Positions 27,501 to 35,744 of a DNA stretch of 48,221 nucleotides are shown here, piece after piece. The stretch spans positions 1 to 48,221 of the forward strand of contig SUYY01000015.1 in the NCBI GenBank assembly GCA_015060205.1. The letters run 5' to 3'. Source of the DNA: Bacteroidales bacterium. GTDB taxonomy: Bacteria > Bacteroidota > Bacteroidia > Bacteroidales > UBA932. The notes beneath the pieces were generated by a model. That model made no database searches. It was not told the DNA's origin and worked only from the letters and a program-made list of their open reading frames with translations. The position numbers and the translations under genes are program-made. The stretch's first letter is position 1. Each line of letters begins with the position of its first letter.

Positions 27501-27788
27501 AAGTCGCACAACTATAAACTTGATTCCGACCTCTGGATGATGGACGGTTCATATCTCAGACTCAAGGTTGCCGAGATAGCCTACACATTCAGTGACAATC
27601 CGGTTCTCAAGCGTGCCGGTATATCCTCGCTGAAATGCTATCTGAGCGGATATAACCTCTTTACCTGTTTCTCGGAACTCTCCAAGATCGACATCGATCC
27701 CGAGCAGTACACCGGTGGTGAAGGTGCTTCCGCTTACGCCTACCCTAACAACAGGATCTATAACATAGGTATAAATATCACATTCTAG
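24576..27788 (+). CDS. SusC-like TonB-dependent outer-membrane transporter (pair 1)
   Basis: A 1070-residue TonB-dependent receptor of the SusC/RagA family. Signal peptide about 1-25, then an N-terminal carboxypeptidase-regulatory-like beta domain (residues about 38-115: IEGVMLDEATGEPLIGAVASVPG, TDIDGAF). The LEDAQVIAYGKQSKMSITGSISSI segment is the family's TonB-box/plug entry. The plug contains VYVRGSGSLTDAASQPLILVDGV, then IESITVLKDAASTAVFGVRGANGVILVTT, the SusC signature. The remainder is the 22-strand barrel with a final strand ending in INITF. It imports oligosaccharides across the outer membrane with the SusD encoded 4 bases downstream. Confidence 0.96.
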   Translation: MKKLSISLLICLSFLLSGGMISIFANTLTSASGSADGPVRIEGVMLDEATGEPLIGAVASVPGTQYFAMTDIDGAFVLELPSSIMPAKVEFALMGYTTQTILFEGSRKLKVSLVLETQMLEDAQVIAYGKQSKMSITGSISSIDTKDLLKSPSGSAAGALAGAVAGVSSVQASGQPGAEDPVIYVRGSGSLTDAASQPLILVDGVERSFFQMDPNEIESITVLKDAASTAVFGVRGANGVILVTTRRGKEGRNQIAVSSSFGLTQALRNLYGVNSYDYARLYTETQKNDNPKIKDSELSFSPYVTELFRTNADPIMFPNIEWNDYLFKNFAWQTQHNVTLSGGGKRAKYFISGGFMHQDGMMKQYYETYNSNFTYNRYNFRANVDVNITPTTVLSANIGARIGVQNAPNNYDIWRNIMWCTPFASAGFVDGKRIYNPNNPFIILPAQTSGLDLYYDWGNNKSTENVMNLDFILNQNLDVITKGLSLSVKGAYNTTYSASVNRSVVGGDSVYTPVYLGTLTQQGMDISNPRFNNTIVYRSDGVSGLHQPMTYSEGYWQGRNWYLEAALNWSRSFGKSDISALLLYNQSRTYYPGAYSDIPTGYVGYVGRVTYNYDKKYLVDFNVGYNGSENFAPGHRYGFFPAGSIGWIISSEEFFKPVRFINFLKIRASYGIVGNDKYSGDRFLYMPNSWTANNGALYGGSYQFGPGYTSDMLTDAQEQSNGNPVVSWEKCSKQNYGLDMKMFDYRLNLIVDVFFEHRWDILTTRNTLPSISAVKLPLMNLGIVDNRGYEIQLGWNDKVGEVSYNLNANMSFARNKIIYKDEVPPNEPYMAETGNSTGRFYGYKFDRFLNESDFDAEGNLKEGLPEMSLGNPKPGDVLYKDLNGDEVIDGDDCTYFGWGTRPEYVFGLTGGVNYKGFSFSMQWTGATHASRLLTGEYREPFGTTNSRALLQYLADGRWTPENAANARFPRLTFSSKSHNYKLDSDLWMMDGSYLRLKVAEIAYTFSDNPVLKRAGISSLKCYLSGYNLFTCFSELSKIDIDPEQYTGGEGASAYAYPNNRIYNIGINITF

Positions 27789-27792
27789 GAAA

Positions 27793-29769
27793 ATGAGCAA
27801 TATAAGATCATATATCATAATGCTGGTTGCCGGTATCTTTGCGGTCCTTTCGTGCAGCGACCTCAAACTCGGTGACAGTTTTCTGGAAAAGGCTCCGGGT
27901 GTGGATATTACCATCGACACAGTGTTTTCGTCAAGGCAGTATGCCGACAGGGCACTTGTGGCGGCATATTCCACATTGCGAAGCAGCATTGCGCACAAGA
28001 TAAATGACGGAACCCCATATGAGTATCAGTCTTCTTCCGACATGATCGGCTGGGACTGTCTCGATGCCTTGACCGACATTATCCAGACCCATTGCACATG
28101 GGCAGGTGCTATCGACTCATATTATAACGCCAACTATAGTGCAACCACCGAGGAACTCAGTACAAGTACCAAGATGTGCTTCGATCCCGACGGCGGTGCC
28201 TCATGGAAGGGTATCAGAAGGGCGTGGCTCTATATAGAGAATGTCGACCGTGTTCCGGATATGACACCTGCTGAGAAGACTCAGAGAAAGGGTGAGGCAA
28301 GGATGATAATTGCATGCCAGTATCACGAACTTCTTCGTCATTTCGGCGGTGTTCCTCTTATCAAGGCTGCCGTTTCGACAGAGAATGACGGCAGCATAGA
28401 CTACTCACGCAAGACTTATGAGGAGACTGCCAGATATATAATATCTCTCTGCGACCAGGCGTTCGAGGAACTCCCTTGGACGGTTCCGGCCTCTGATGAC
28501 GGACGCTTCACAGGTGCTTCAGCACTTGCTTTGAAGACCAGGGTGCTTTTGTATCTTGCCAGTCCTCTCGTGAACTCCGATGCAGCATACATGGAACCGC
28601 AGACGCCGACTCCTGTGAATCAGTCGAAGATGACATCAGACCCTCAGCATATGACCTGGCTCGGTTCCTATAAGGCTGAAAGATGGCAGGAGGTAGTGGA
28701 TGCGTGTGAGGATTTCTTCGAAGAGAATCAGAAGAACGGCAATCCTTACAGACTTTATGACACCGGAGATCCGAGATATTCATTCTCACACTGCTATGCA
28801 GACAGGTGCAATGGAGAGATCCTGATATCTTCGGCAAGAAACATCGAACGTTTCGGTCTTACCTACCATAATAACATATATGGCAACAGTGCCCTGATCA
28901 ACCAGAACAACAACACCGGTGAGGGAGTGGGATGCATCACCCTGAACTATGTGGATATGTTCCAGGGAACTGACGGAAAGCCGGTCATCTACAAGGACTG
29001 GATTGAAAAGAACGGAAATACAGTCACTTGGGAGAACAATCCGTTCCTGAACAGAGACCCTCGTCTGTATGAAACCGTGATGATCAACGGTGACTTGTTC
29101 CGCGACAGAAGGGTGGAGATGTTCAAGGCAGGAGCAAGTTACGGAAGGGAAGCAAGTTACGAGTTCCGCTACAAGACAGGATTCTGCATGAGAAAGTATC
29201 TGTGGGATCACGATGACGAGACTTTCAACTACAGACCTTGCAACTGGTCGTATATGAGGCTTGCAGAGGTATACCTTATCTATGCTGAGGCTCTTAATGA
29301 AGTCGGCCGCTTTGATGACGCATTGGTTCAACTCAATATGACCAGGTCCAGAGTGGGACTTCCGCCTATGACGACGGAACTTCTTGCCGCGAATCAGGCA
29401 CACAAGACACTTCCTTCCTACACAGAACCGCTTGTGGGCAATGCTCAGTTGCGTGAGGAGATACTTGACGAAAGAGCGCGTGAGTTCTGTTTCGAGGAGG
29501 TAAGGTGGTTTGACATCATAAGATGGAAGCGCGAAGACATATTCAGGAAACCATTGTATAAGGTGCATTTCGATTATATTTCCGGTGGTGAGTCCACATC
29601 AAACGGTGAGTGGACATCATATGACGGAATGAAATTCAATTATTCGGATCCTGAGCAGATCGAGCCGCGTGTATGGGCAGAGAAGTTCTCTCCGAAATGG
29701 TATTTCAGCGCTTTCCCTCCGAAGGAAGTCAATAAGGGATATGGACTTGTACAGAATCCGGGCTGGTAA
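27793..29769 (+). CDS. SusD/RagB-like glycan-binding lipoprotein (pair 1)
   Basis: A 658-residue lipoprotein (lipobox VLSCSD) of the SusD family, longer than the usual 500-600 residues. The TPR-like helical scaffold is evident (GEARMIIACQYHELLRHFGGVPLI, ALALKTRVLLYLASPL, RLAEVYLIYAEALNEVG, EILDERAREFCFEEVRWFDIIRWKRED) and it closes with the family's typical NPGW end. SusD proteins form the lid of the SusC barrel and bind the glycan on the cell surface. Extra length lies mainly in the middle and in a loop before the C-terminus (YISGGESTSNGEW). Confidence 0.95.
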   Translation: MSNIRSYIIMLVAGIFAVLSCSDLKLGDSFLEKAPGVDITIDTVFSSRQYADRALVAAYSTLRSSIAHKINDGTPYEYQSSSDMIGWDCLDALTDIIQTHCTWAGAIDSYYNANYSATTEELSTSTKMCFDPDGGASWKGIRRAWLYIENVDRVPDMTPAEKTQRKGEARMIIACQYHELLRHFGGVPLIKAAVSTENDGSIDYSRKTYEETARYIISLCDQAFEELPWTVPASDDGRFTGASALALKTRVLLYLASPLVNSDAAYMEPQTPTPVNQSKMTSDPQHMTWLGSYKAERWQEVVDACEDFFEENQKNGNPYRLYDTGDPRYSFSHCYADRCNGEILISSARNIERFGLTYHNNIYGNSALINQNNNTGEGVGCITLNYVDMFQGTDGKPVIYKDWIEKNGNTVTWENNPFLNRDPRLYETVMINGDLFRDRRVEMFKAGASYGREASYEFRYKTGFCMRKYLWDHDDETFNYRPCNWSYMRLAEVYLIYAEALNEVGRFDDALVQLNMTRSRVGLPPMTTELLAANQAHKTLPSYTEPLVGNAQLREEILDERAREFCFEEVRWFDIIRWKREDIFRKPLYKVHFDYISGGESTSNGEWTSYDGMKFNYSDPEQIEPRVWAEKFSPKWYFSAFPPKEVNKGYGLVQNPGW

Positions 29770-29780
29770 AAGGAAAGGAT

Positions 29781-32543
29781 ATGAAAAAGATATTGATTAC
29801 GATAACCTGTCTTGCCGCATGCACGATGATGTATGCCCAGGACCTTCAGTTGGGATACGATATAGAAGTCTCCAAGTCGCATTCCTCCATTTCCGCAGAC
29901 TCTGTGAGCGGAGATGATCTTGATGTTGCAAATACATATAACCCCAGCAATTCACTGTTCGGAAGAATACCCGGACTTGCTGCCATGCAGGTTGGAAGTT
30001 CCCCATGGGATGATGCTGCAGCCTTGACCATCAGAGGACTTGGGTCATTCAACGGAAATAATATCCTGATAGTCATAGACGGTGTTCCCGGCAGGGATCT
30101 CTCGCTTCTGAATACAGGCGAGATTGAAAACATCACTGTTCTCAAGGATGCCGCTTCACTTGCCCTGTACGGCAACAGAGGTGCTGACGGTGCCATTGTG
30201 ATTACCACAAAAAAGGGTATCAAGGATGGTCTGAAGATTGCTGCAGATTACAATTGCTCCATCCAGACTCCTTTCAGACTTCCTCAGATGGCGGACAATT
30301 ATGAGTATGCATCTGCACTCAATGAGGCCCTTGCCAATGACGGTCTGTCTCCGGCATATTCGGCCGCCAATCTTGCTGCGATGAAAAGCGGAAAGCAGAC
30401 CGACCTGTTCCCAAATATCGACTGGCAGGATCAGGTTCTGAGAAAATTGGCCCACAAGCACGAGGTGAACTTCTCTGCAAAAGGTGGTGAAAAGTTCGTG
30501 AGATATTATGTATATGCCAATTATACAGGATATTTCGGACTCTACAACAACACGGAACTCAACAGTCAGTATTCATCTCAGATGGAGATGCACAATCTCA
30601 AGATCCGCTCCAATATCGAGGCTGATATCACAAAGTCTACATTGTTGAAGGTCAGGGTGATGGGTAAACTTACACAGAACCAGTATCCATATTACGGAAA
30701 CTATCTTACATCAATGTATTCGACTCCTGCTCTGGCATTCCCTGTAAGGGCAAAGGACGGGGTCTGGTTTGCAAACAGCATGTTCGCGAATCCTCTTGCA
30801 GATGCGACTTCTCAGGGTAACAACATCGAGTTCAACAGATATCTCTATGCCGATGTGAACCTTGTTCAGGACATGTCATTTGTAACGGAAGGACTTGACC
30901 TGTCTCTCGCTCTTTCGTACGACAATGGTGCAGAAGTGACCGATACCCGTCACAAGACTTACTTTGTCTACAGGAATGAGTATCAGAGAGATCCTCTGAC
31001 CAATGAGATAACGGGCGTATCGCAGATCCCTTGGGGAGAAGACACCAATCTCTCGTTCAACGGAGGATGGCTCGCTTCTCAGTTCATGAGATTCAATATC
31101 AATGCATCGGCAGACTACAAGAGGACGTTCGGCAAGCATAATGTGGATGGTTCCTTCATCTACAATCTTTCAAGGACCAAACTCAAGGGAGCCAACAATA
31201 CATATCTCTACATGGATTTCATCCTCCGTGGACAGTATGACTATGCCGGAAAATATTTCGCATCCATAGTTGCAAACTGCTCAGGAAGTGCTAAACTTGA
31301 AAATGGAAGCAAGTTCAGAATCTATCCGGCAGTCTCTCTGGGTTGGCTGATCTCGCAGGAAGATTTCCTCAAGGACAATGATGTGGTTTCTCATCTGAAA
31401 CTCAGGGCATCGTATGGAGTCGTAGGATATGACGGAAGGCTTACTTACGATATGGACAAGCAGTTCAACCAGACAGGAGGAAGTTATATATTCCAGAACA
31501 AGGAATGGCTCTCCGGACTCATGCAAGGTGCTCTTCCATCGACAGGAATACTTCCTGAAATAGATTACAAGGCAAATCTGGGAGTGGAACTCGGTCTTCT
31601 TGACAATCGTCTGATGATTCAGGCAGACGGATTCTACAACAACCGCAAGGGTATTGCATGCGAGGGAGCAGGAGCGGTATCGGAGGTCATTGGTATTGGT
31701 GTACCTGTGATATTTACAGGTGAGACAGTCAACTATGGCGGTGAACTCTCCGCGTCATGGCGTCAGAATCTCGGCGACTTCTCATACAAAATCGGAGCAA
31801 ACGTGTCATATGCCAGAAACAGGATTGTCAATGCATCTCAGGAACCGGTTCCTTACAAATGGCAGGAGATTGCCGGCACATCCATAGGTGAGTTGTACGG
31901 CTATGAGCCTGTAGGATTCTATCAGGTGGAAGACTTCAATGCTGACGGCTTGCTCAAGGAAGGTGTTGTTTCAAGCGGATTGATTTCCAATCTTCGTCCG
32001 GGCGATGTAAAATACAGGGATCTCAACGTGGACGGAGTCATCGACGAGAATGATGCCAAATACCACGGAGTGACCGTGACACCATCAGTATATTATGGCA
32101 TAAACCTCGGAATGAAATATAAGAATTTCGGCTTTGACGCTGTGTTCCAGGGTGCGGGCGGATTTATGGTACATACCAATCTTCCAAGCGTATATCAGCC
32201 TCTTTACGACAATGACAAGAATATTTCCAGGCATTATCTGAAGAGTTACTGGTCTGCCGATTCACCTGAGGGACGATATCCTCGTCTTACCACAAAGAGC
32301 AATGCCCACAATTTTGCAGAGAGTCCTATATGGTGGGAAAAAGGTGATTATTTCAAACTGCGCAACCTCTTTGTATGGTATGATCTGGGACAGTATATGA
32401 ACAGAATCGATTCGTTCCGTCTGTTTTTCCGCGGTCATAATCTGTTCTCCATCGATAAGGTCAAGATATTCGATCCTGAACATATCAGTCTTGCTTATCC
32501 AACTGTACGCAGTTATCAGATAGGTCTTCAATTAACATTCTAA
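29781..32543 (+). CDS. SusC-like transporter lacking the N-terminal extension (pair 2)
   Basis: A 920-residue SusC/RagA-type receptor. The signal peptide (about 1-19, ending in MYAQ) is followed almost directly by the plug: only about 40 residues precede LFGRIPGLAAMQ. The usual carboxypeptidase-regulatory-like domain is absent, and a canonical EVVVVGYG TonB-box region is hard to see; only LGYDIEVSK is left in its place. Plug and barrel signatures are intact: TIRGLGSFNGNNILIVIDGVPGR and ENITVLKDAASLALYGNRGADGAIVITTKKG, with a final strand ending QLTF. Its stop TAA shares one base with the ATG of the next gene. It is a diverged second uptake pair, not a recent duplicate of pair 1. Confidence 0.95.
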   Translation: MKKILITITCLAACTMMYAQDLQLGYDIEVSKSHSSISADSVSGDDLDVANTYNPSNSLFGRIPGLAAMQVGSSPWDDAAALTIRGLGSFNGNNILIVIDGVPGRDLSLLNTGEIENITVLKDAASLALYGNRGADGAIVITTKKGIKDGLKIAADYNCSIQTPFRLPQMADNYEYASALNEALANDGLSPAYSAANLAAMKSGKQTDLFPNIDWQDQVLRKLAHKHEVNFSAKGGEKFVRYYVYANYTGYFGLYNNTELNSQYSSQMEMHNLKIRSNIEADITKSTLLKVRVMGKLTQNQYPYYGNYLTSMYSTPALAFPVRAKDGVWFANSMFANPLADATSQGNNIEFNRYLYADVNLVQDMSFVTEGLDLSLALSYDNGAEVTDTRHKTYFVYRNEYQRDPLTNEITGVSQIPWGEDTNLSFNGGWLASQFMRFNINASADYKRTFGKHNVDGSFIYNLSRTKLKGANNTYLYMDFILRGQYDYAGKYFASIVANCSGSAKLENGSKFRIYPAVSLGWLISQEDFLKDNDVVSHLKLRASYGVVGYDGRLTYDMDKQFNQTGGSYIFQNKEWLSGLMQGALPSTGILPEIDYKANLGVELGLLDNRLMIQADGFYNNRKGIACEGAGAVSEVIGIGVPVIFTGETVNYGGELSASWRQNLGDFSYKIGANVSYARNRIVNASQEPVPYKWQEIAGTSIGELYGYEPVGFYQVEDFNADGLLKEGVVSSGLISNLRPGDVKYRDLNVDGVIDENDAKYHGVTVTPSVYYGINLGMKYKNFGFDAVFQGAGGFMVHTNLPSVYQPLYDNDKNISRHYLKSYWSADSPEGRYPRLTTKSNAHNFAESPIWWEKGDYFKLRNLFVWYDLGQYMNRIDSFRLFFRGHNLFSIDKVKIFDPEHISLAYPTVRSYQIGLQLTF

Positions 32544-34240
32544 TGCAACGGGATATGAAGAATTATATAAGACTTTCAGTAATTGCACTTGCGTGCGTGG
32601 TGACATCCGGTTGCAGTTTCCTGACTTTGGATGAGTCACAATATACTACAAAAGAGTACCAGTTTGCATATTTTGCAAATGTAAAGGCTGTATGTACCAA
32701 TGTCTACAGTTATCTGCAGTCCGGTTTTGCAGCGGTGGAAGGTACCATGAGGGAGTGTGCTACCGACGATGCGGTATATGCATGGGAGAAAGGTGGCATC
32801 AAGCGTTATTACGACGGTACATGGAACTCCATCGAACCGATTGATGATGTATGGGGACATTATTATTCAGGTATCGCTGCGGCAAATTATTTCCTTGAGA
32901 ACTGTCCTGAAGATTTCCCGGAATCCATCTATACTAATGAATATAATAACAACAAGAAGCAACTTGACCTTTTTCCATATGAGGTACGTTTCCTCAGGGC
33001 TTATTTCCATTTCGAACTCCTGAAGCGATACGGAAATATCGTAAAGGTAGACCATAGCATCGGCATGGACGAGGTGAACACCCTCGGGCAGACGCCATAT
33101 GATGATGTCGTCGCCTGGATTGTCTCCGAATGTGACGAGGCCGCTTCGAAACTTCCGGTCACTCATGCGAACACGTTCTTCAAGGAGGTAGGCCGTGTTA
33201 CGAAAGGTGCTGCAATGGCCCTCAAATCCAGAGTACTCCTCTATGCGGCCAGCCCTCTTAACAATCCGACCGGAGACAAGTCCAAGTGGGAGGCTGCGGC
33301 AGTTGCCGCCAAGGAACTGATCGACCAGAATCTCTATCAACTTGTTGATGAGGAGATATTCAATAATGATGCAGCCCTCGACCTTATAATGGGTATCAGA
33401 TATTCCGATGACTCAAGTTTCGAGGCAGCGAACTATCCTATGGGGTACTATGGCGGACAGTCGGGAGTCAACCCTTCCCACAATCTCGCAGAGGCATTTG
33501 ACCTTCTTGACGGTACTCAGTTCGACTACAGTCAGCATAAGGACATCATGTTCGACCCTGCTCAGAGGGATCCGCGTTTTGCCAAGACCCTCTACCATTA
33601 TGGCGCACACTTCCGTGAGACCAGGATCTACTCTCATGTAGGTGGTCCTAACGGCCAGCCGACCGAGGGTGCATCGAAGACATCCTACTATCTGCGCAAG
33701 TTCATCCAGGAGGATACCGATTTCTATTCAAACGGATCGCCTTATCCGCACTGCTGGCCTCTGTTCCGATATGCGGAAATCTATCTGAACTATGCCGAGG
33801 CTTTGTATAATGCAACAGGAAACAGGGATTTCACAGGCTCTCTTGCAGGAAAAAGTTTCACCATGTCTCCTCTTGAAGCGGTCAATGCTGTCAGAGCAAG
33901 GGCAGGTGTAGGTCTTGTACCTTCGAGCGAGCCGTCTTCGGGATTCCTTGAAAGGATTCATAAGGAAAGACGTGTGGAACTTGCATTTGAAGACCATAGA
34001 TATTGGGATCTCAGGCGTTGGAAGCAGGCTGACAAGGCGCTTCAGATATATGGTCTGAGGATAGAGGCTGACAAGGTGGAATCCGGCGAACCGGAGAATC
34101 CGACAGTCACATACAACCTCAAGTCCGTGGACAAGGTGCTCCTTCGCACGAACTACTGGCATGACAAGATGTACTGGTATCCTATCGCCAGAAAGGAGAC
34201 TTTCAAGAACAACAATTTAAAACAGAATACAGGATGGTAG
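32543..34240 (+). CDS. SusD/RagB-like glycan-binding lipoprotein (pair 2)
   Basis: A 565-residue SusD-family lipoprotein with lipobox TSGCSF. Scaffold signatures: EVRFLRAYFHFELLKRYGNI, GAAMALKSRVLLYAASPLNNP, RYAEIYLNYAEALYNATG, AVNAVRARAG, RRVELAFEDHRYWDLRRWKQAD and the C-terminal NNNLKQNTGW. The first ATG (32543) overlaps the SusC stop by one base; an in-frame ATG at 32555, closer to the signal peptide core, is an alternative start. It pairs with the transporter just upstream. No SusE/F-like gene follows; a beta-helix hydrolase comes next. Confidence 0.94.
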   Translation: MQRDMKNYIRLSVIALACVVTSGCSFLTLDESQYTTKEYQFAYFANVKAVCTNVYSYLQSGFAAVEGTMRECATDDAVYAWEKGGIKRYYDGTWNSIEPIDDVWGHYYSGIAAANYFLENCPEDFPESIYTNEYNNNKKQLDLFPYEVRFLRAYFHFELLKRYGNIVKVDHSIGMDEVNTLGQTPYDDVVAWIVSECDEAASKLPVTHANTFFKEVGRVTKGAAMALKSRVLLYAASPLNNPTGDKSKWEAAAVAAKELIDQNLYQLVDEEIFNNDAALDLIMGIRYSDDSSFEAANYPMGYYGGQSGVNPSHNLAEAFDLLDGTQFDYSQHKDIMFDPAQRDPRFAKTLYHYGAHFRETRIYSHVGGPNGQPTEGASKTSYYLRKFIQEDTDFYSNGSPYPHCWPLFRYAEIYLNYAEALYNATGNRDFTGSLAGKSFTMSPLEAVNAVRARAGVGLVPSSEPSSGFLERIHKERRVELAFEDHRYWDLRRWKQADKALQIYGLRIEADKVESGEPENPTVTYNLKSVDKVLLRTNYWHDKMYWYPIARKETFKNNNLKQNTGW

Positions 34241-34251
34241 CATTCCGTTTT

Positions 34252-35730
34252 ATGAAGAAATCTATATACTTGATATTGACCTGCTTCTGTGTCGTTATGT
34301 GTTCCGGTAACCATAACGGCACAGATGCCGCTCCAGAATATACCGTATCAGTTCTTCAGGACGGCAGTTGGAAACAGGCATGGGTGCATCAGGCTCTGGT
34401 ATCAGACTATTCCGACCACGAGGAAATCTGGGATGACTGGGACAATTCCAAGGCATTGAGGGATACCATGTCCATCGCTTTGTTTGAAGATGATTTTCTC
34501 TCTGAAGTGAAGGTGAGGGTGCATACTACCGAGAAGTTCACTTCCTGCAGGGTACGTCCTTCGAATCTGGGAATAGAGCCTGTGATATTGGATTCATACA
34601 CAGTGGAGTTTACTGTTCCATCTTTCGATGAGCGTAAACTTTCAGTGGAGTTCGACGGGAACCGTCAGGAGAATCTCTTTGTGGTCGGCAACCGTCCGGA
34701 TGCGGACAAACCGTCCCCTGATGATGACGGGGTCATGTATTTCGGTCCGGGAGAGCATGAGGCGGGAGAACTTCACATAGGTGACAACCAGACGATATAT
34801 GTGGATTTCGGTGCTGTCCTATATGCGAATTTCGTGATTACCGGAGACAATGTCAGAATCGCAGGAAACGGTATCATAACCGGCAAGAAGATGGAGCACT
34901 GGGGTAATACCCAATATGCCTGCGGAGATGTCCTCTTCATGGTCGGCCCTCAGGGACGAAGTCATATAGAGAACTTCACAGTGGAGGATGTTACACTTAT
35001 CGACAGCCCGAGTTGGACTTTCTTCCTCAGCAATATCAACGGAGTCAGGATAGAGAACATCAATATGATAAACTGGATTCTGAACGGTGACGGAATCGAT
35101 CTTGTATGTTGTCAGAATGCCCTGATAAAGGATTGTCTGTTGCGTTGCTACGATGACTGCATCACCATGAAGGTGAGCCATGGAGCAAGACCTGATTGCA
35201 GCAATATCGAGATTGACGGATGTCTGATCTGGGAGGATATCGCCCGTGGAATCGTTATCGGACCTGAGGCAGGAAATGCATATATGAATTCGGGACGCAT
35301 ACATGATGTTGATATCCACGATTGCGTATTTCTCGAGCATAGAGGTACATCCGAGGGTGATAATGTCCGTGCCGCTCTTGCTGTCTGTCAGTGGAAGCAT
35401 CCTATGGATCGGGATGGCCATGCAACGGAAATTTCTGATGTCACATGCAGGAATCTTTATTTTGATGACATAAAATCGGACGGAACTTATATCTTTGTAT
35501 GGCAGATGCCATCTCAGAGCGAACCGTCATATATAAGGAATCTGGTCTTTGACAATATTCATGTCAATGATGCAGGCAAAGTCAGAAATCCTGTGTTTCA
35601 GGCGTTCACTAACGAGAACAGCATATTGGGTATGGAGATATCCGATTTCCATATCAACGGAAAGAAGGTGATGTCGGAAGGACGTGATTTCATATGTGAC
35701 GGACAAATATCTGATCTGGTATTCAGGTAA
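34252..35730 (+). CDS. Right-handed beta-helix glycosidase, GH28-like, lipoprotein
   Basis: A 493-residue protein from the ATG at 34252, the start of MKKSIYLILTCFCVVMCSG with a probable lipobox Cys. An earlier in-frame ATG at 34234 lies in the end of SusD and is less likely. An N-terminal beta domain (to about 150) is followed by parallel beta-helix repeats. LNGDGIDL (Asp280, Asp283) and YDDCITMK (Asp301, Asp302) match the NTDG and QDDC motifs of GH28 polygalacturonases. The third GH28 motif GHG is replaced by ARGIVIGPE and no clear RIK is seen, so substrate may differ from galacturonan; GH49-like or other beta-helix families are alternatives. Expected at the cell surface or in the periplasm. 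Confidence 0.82.
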   Translation: MKKSIYLILTCFCVVMCSGNHNGTDAAPEYTVSVLQDGSWKQAWVHQALVSDYSDHEEIWDDWDNSKALRDTMSIALFEDDFLSEVKVRVHTTEKFTSCRVRPSNLGIEPVILDSYTVEFTVPSFDERKLSVEFDGNRQENLFVVGNRPDADKPSPDDDGVMYFGPGEHEAGELHIGDNQTIYVDFGAVLYANFVITGDNVRIAGNGIITGKKMEHWGNTQYACGDVLFMVGPQGRSHIENFTVEDVTLIDSPSWTFFLSNINGVRIENINMINWILNGDGIDLVCCQNALIKDCLLRCYDDCITMKVSHGARPDCSNIEIDGCLIWEDIARGIVIGPEAGNAYMNSGRIHDVDIHDCVFLEHRGTSEGDNVRAALAVCQWKHPMDRDGHATEISDVTCRNLYFDDIKSDGTYIFVWQMPSQSEPSYIRNLVFDNIHVNDAGKVRNPVFQAFTNENSILGMEISDFHINGKKVMSEGRDFICDGQISDLVFR

Positions 35731-35744
35731 GATGAATTGCGTTT

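Noticed and set aside
34234..34251. ATG six codons upstream for the GH28-like gene
   Set aside because: It overlaps the SusD end and adds residues before a good signal peptide start at 34252.
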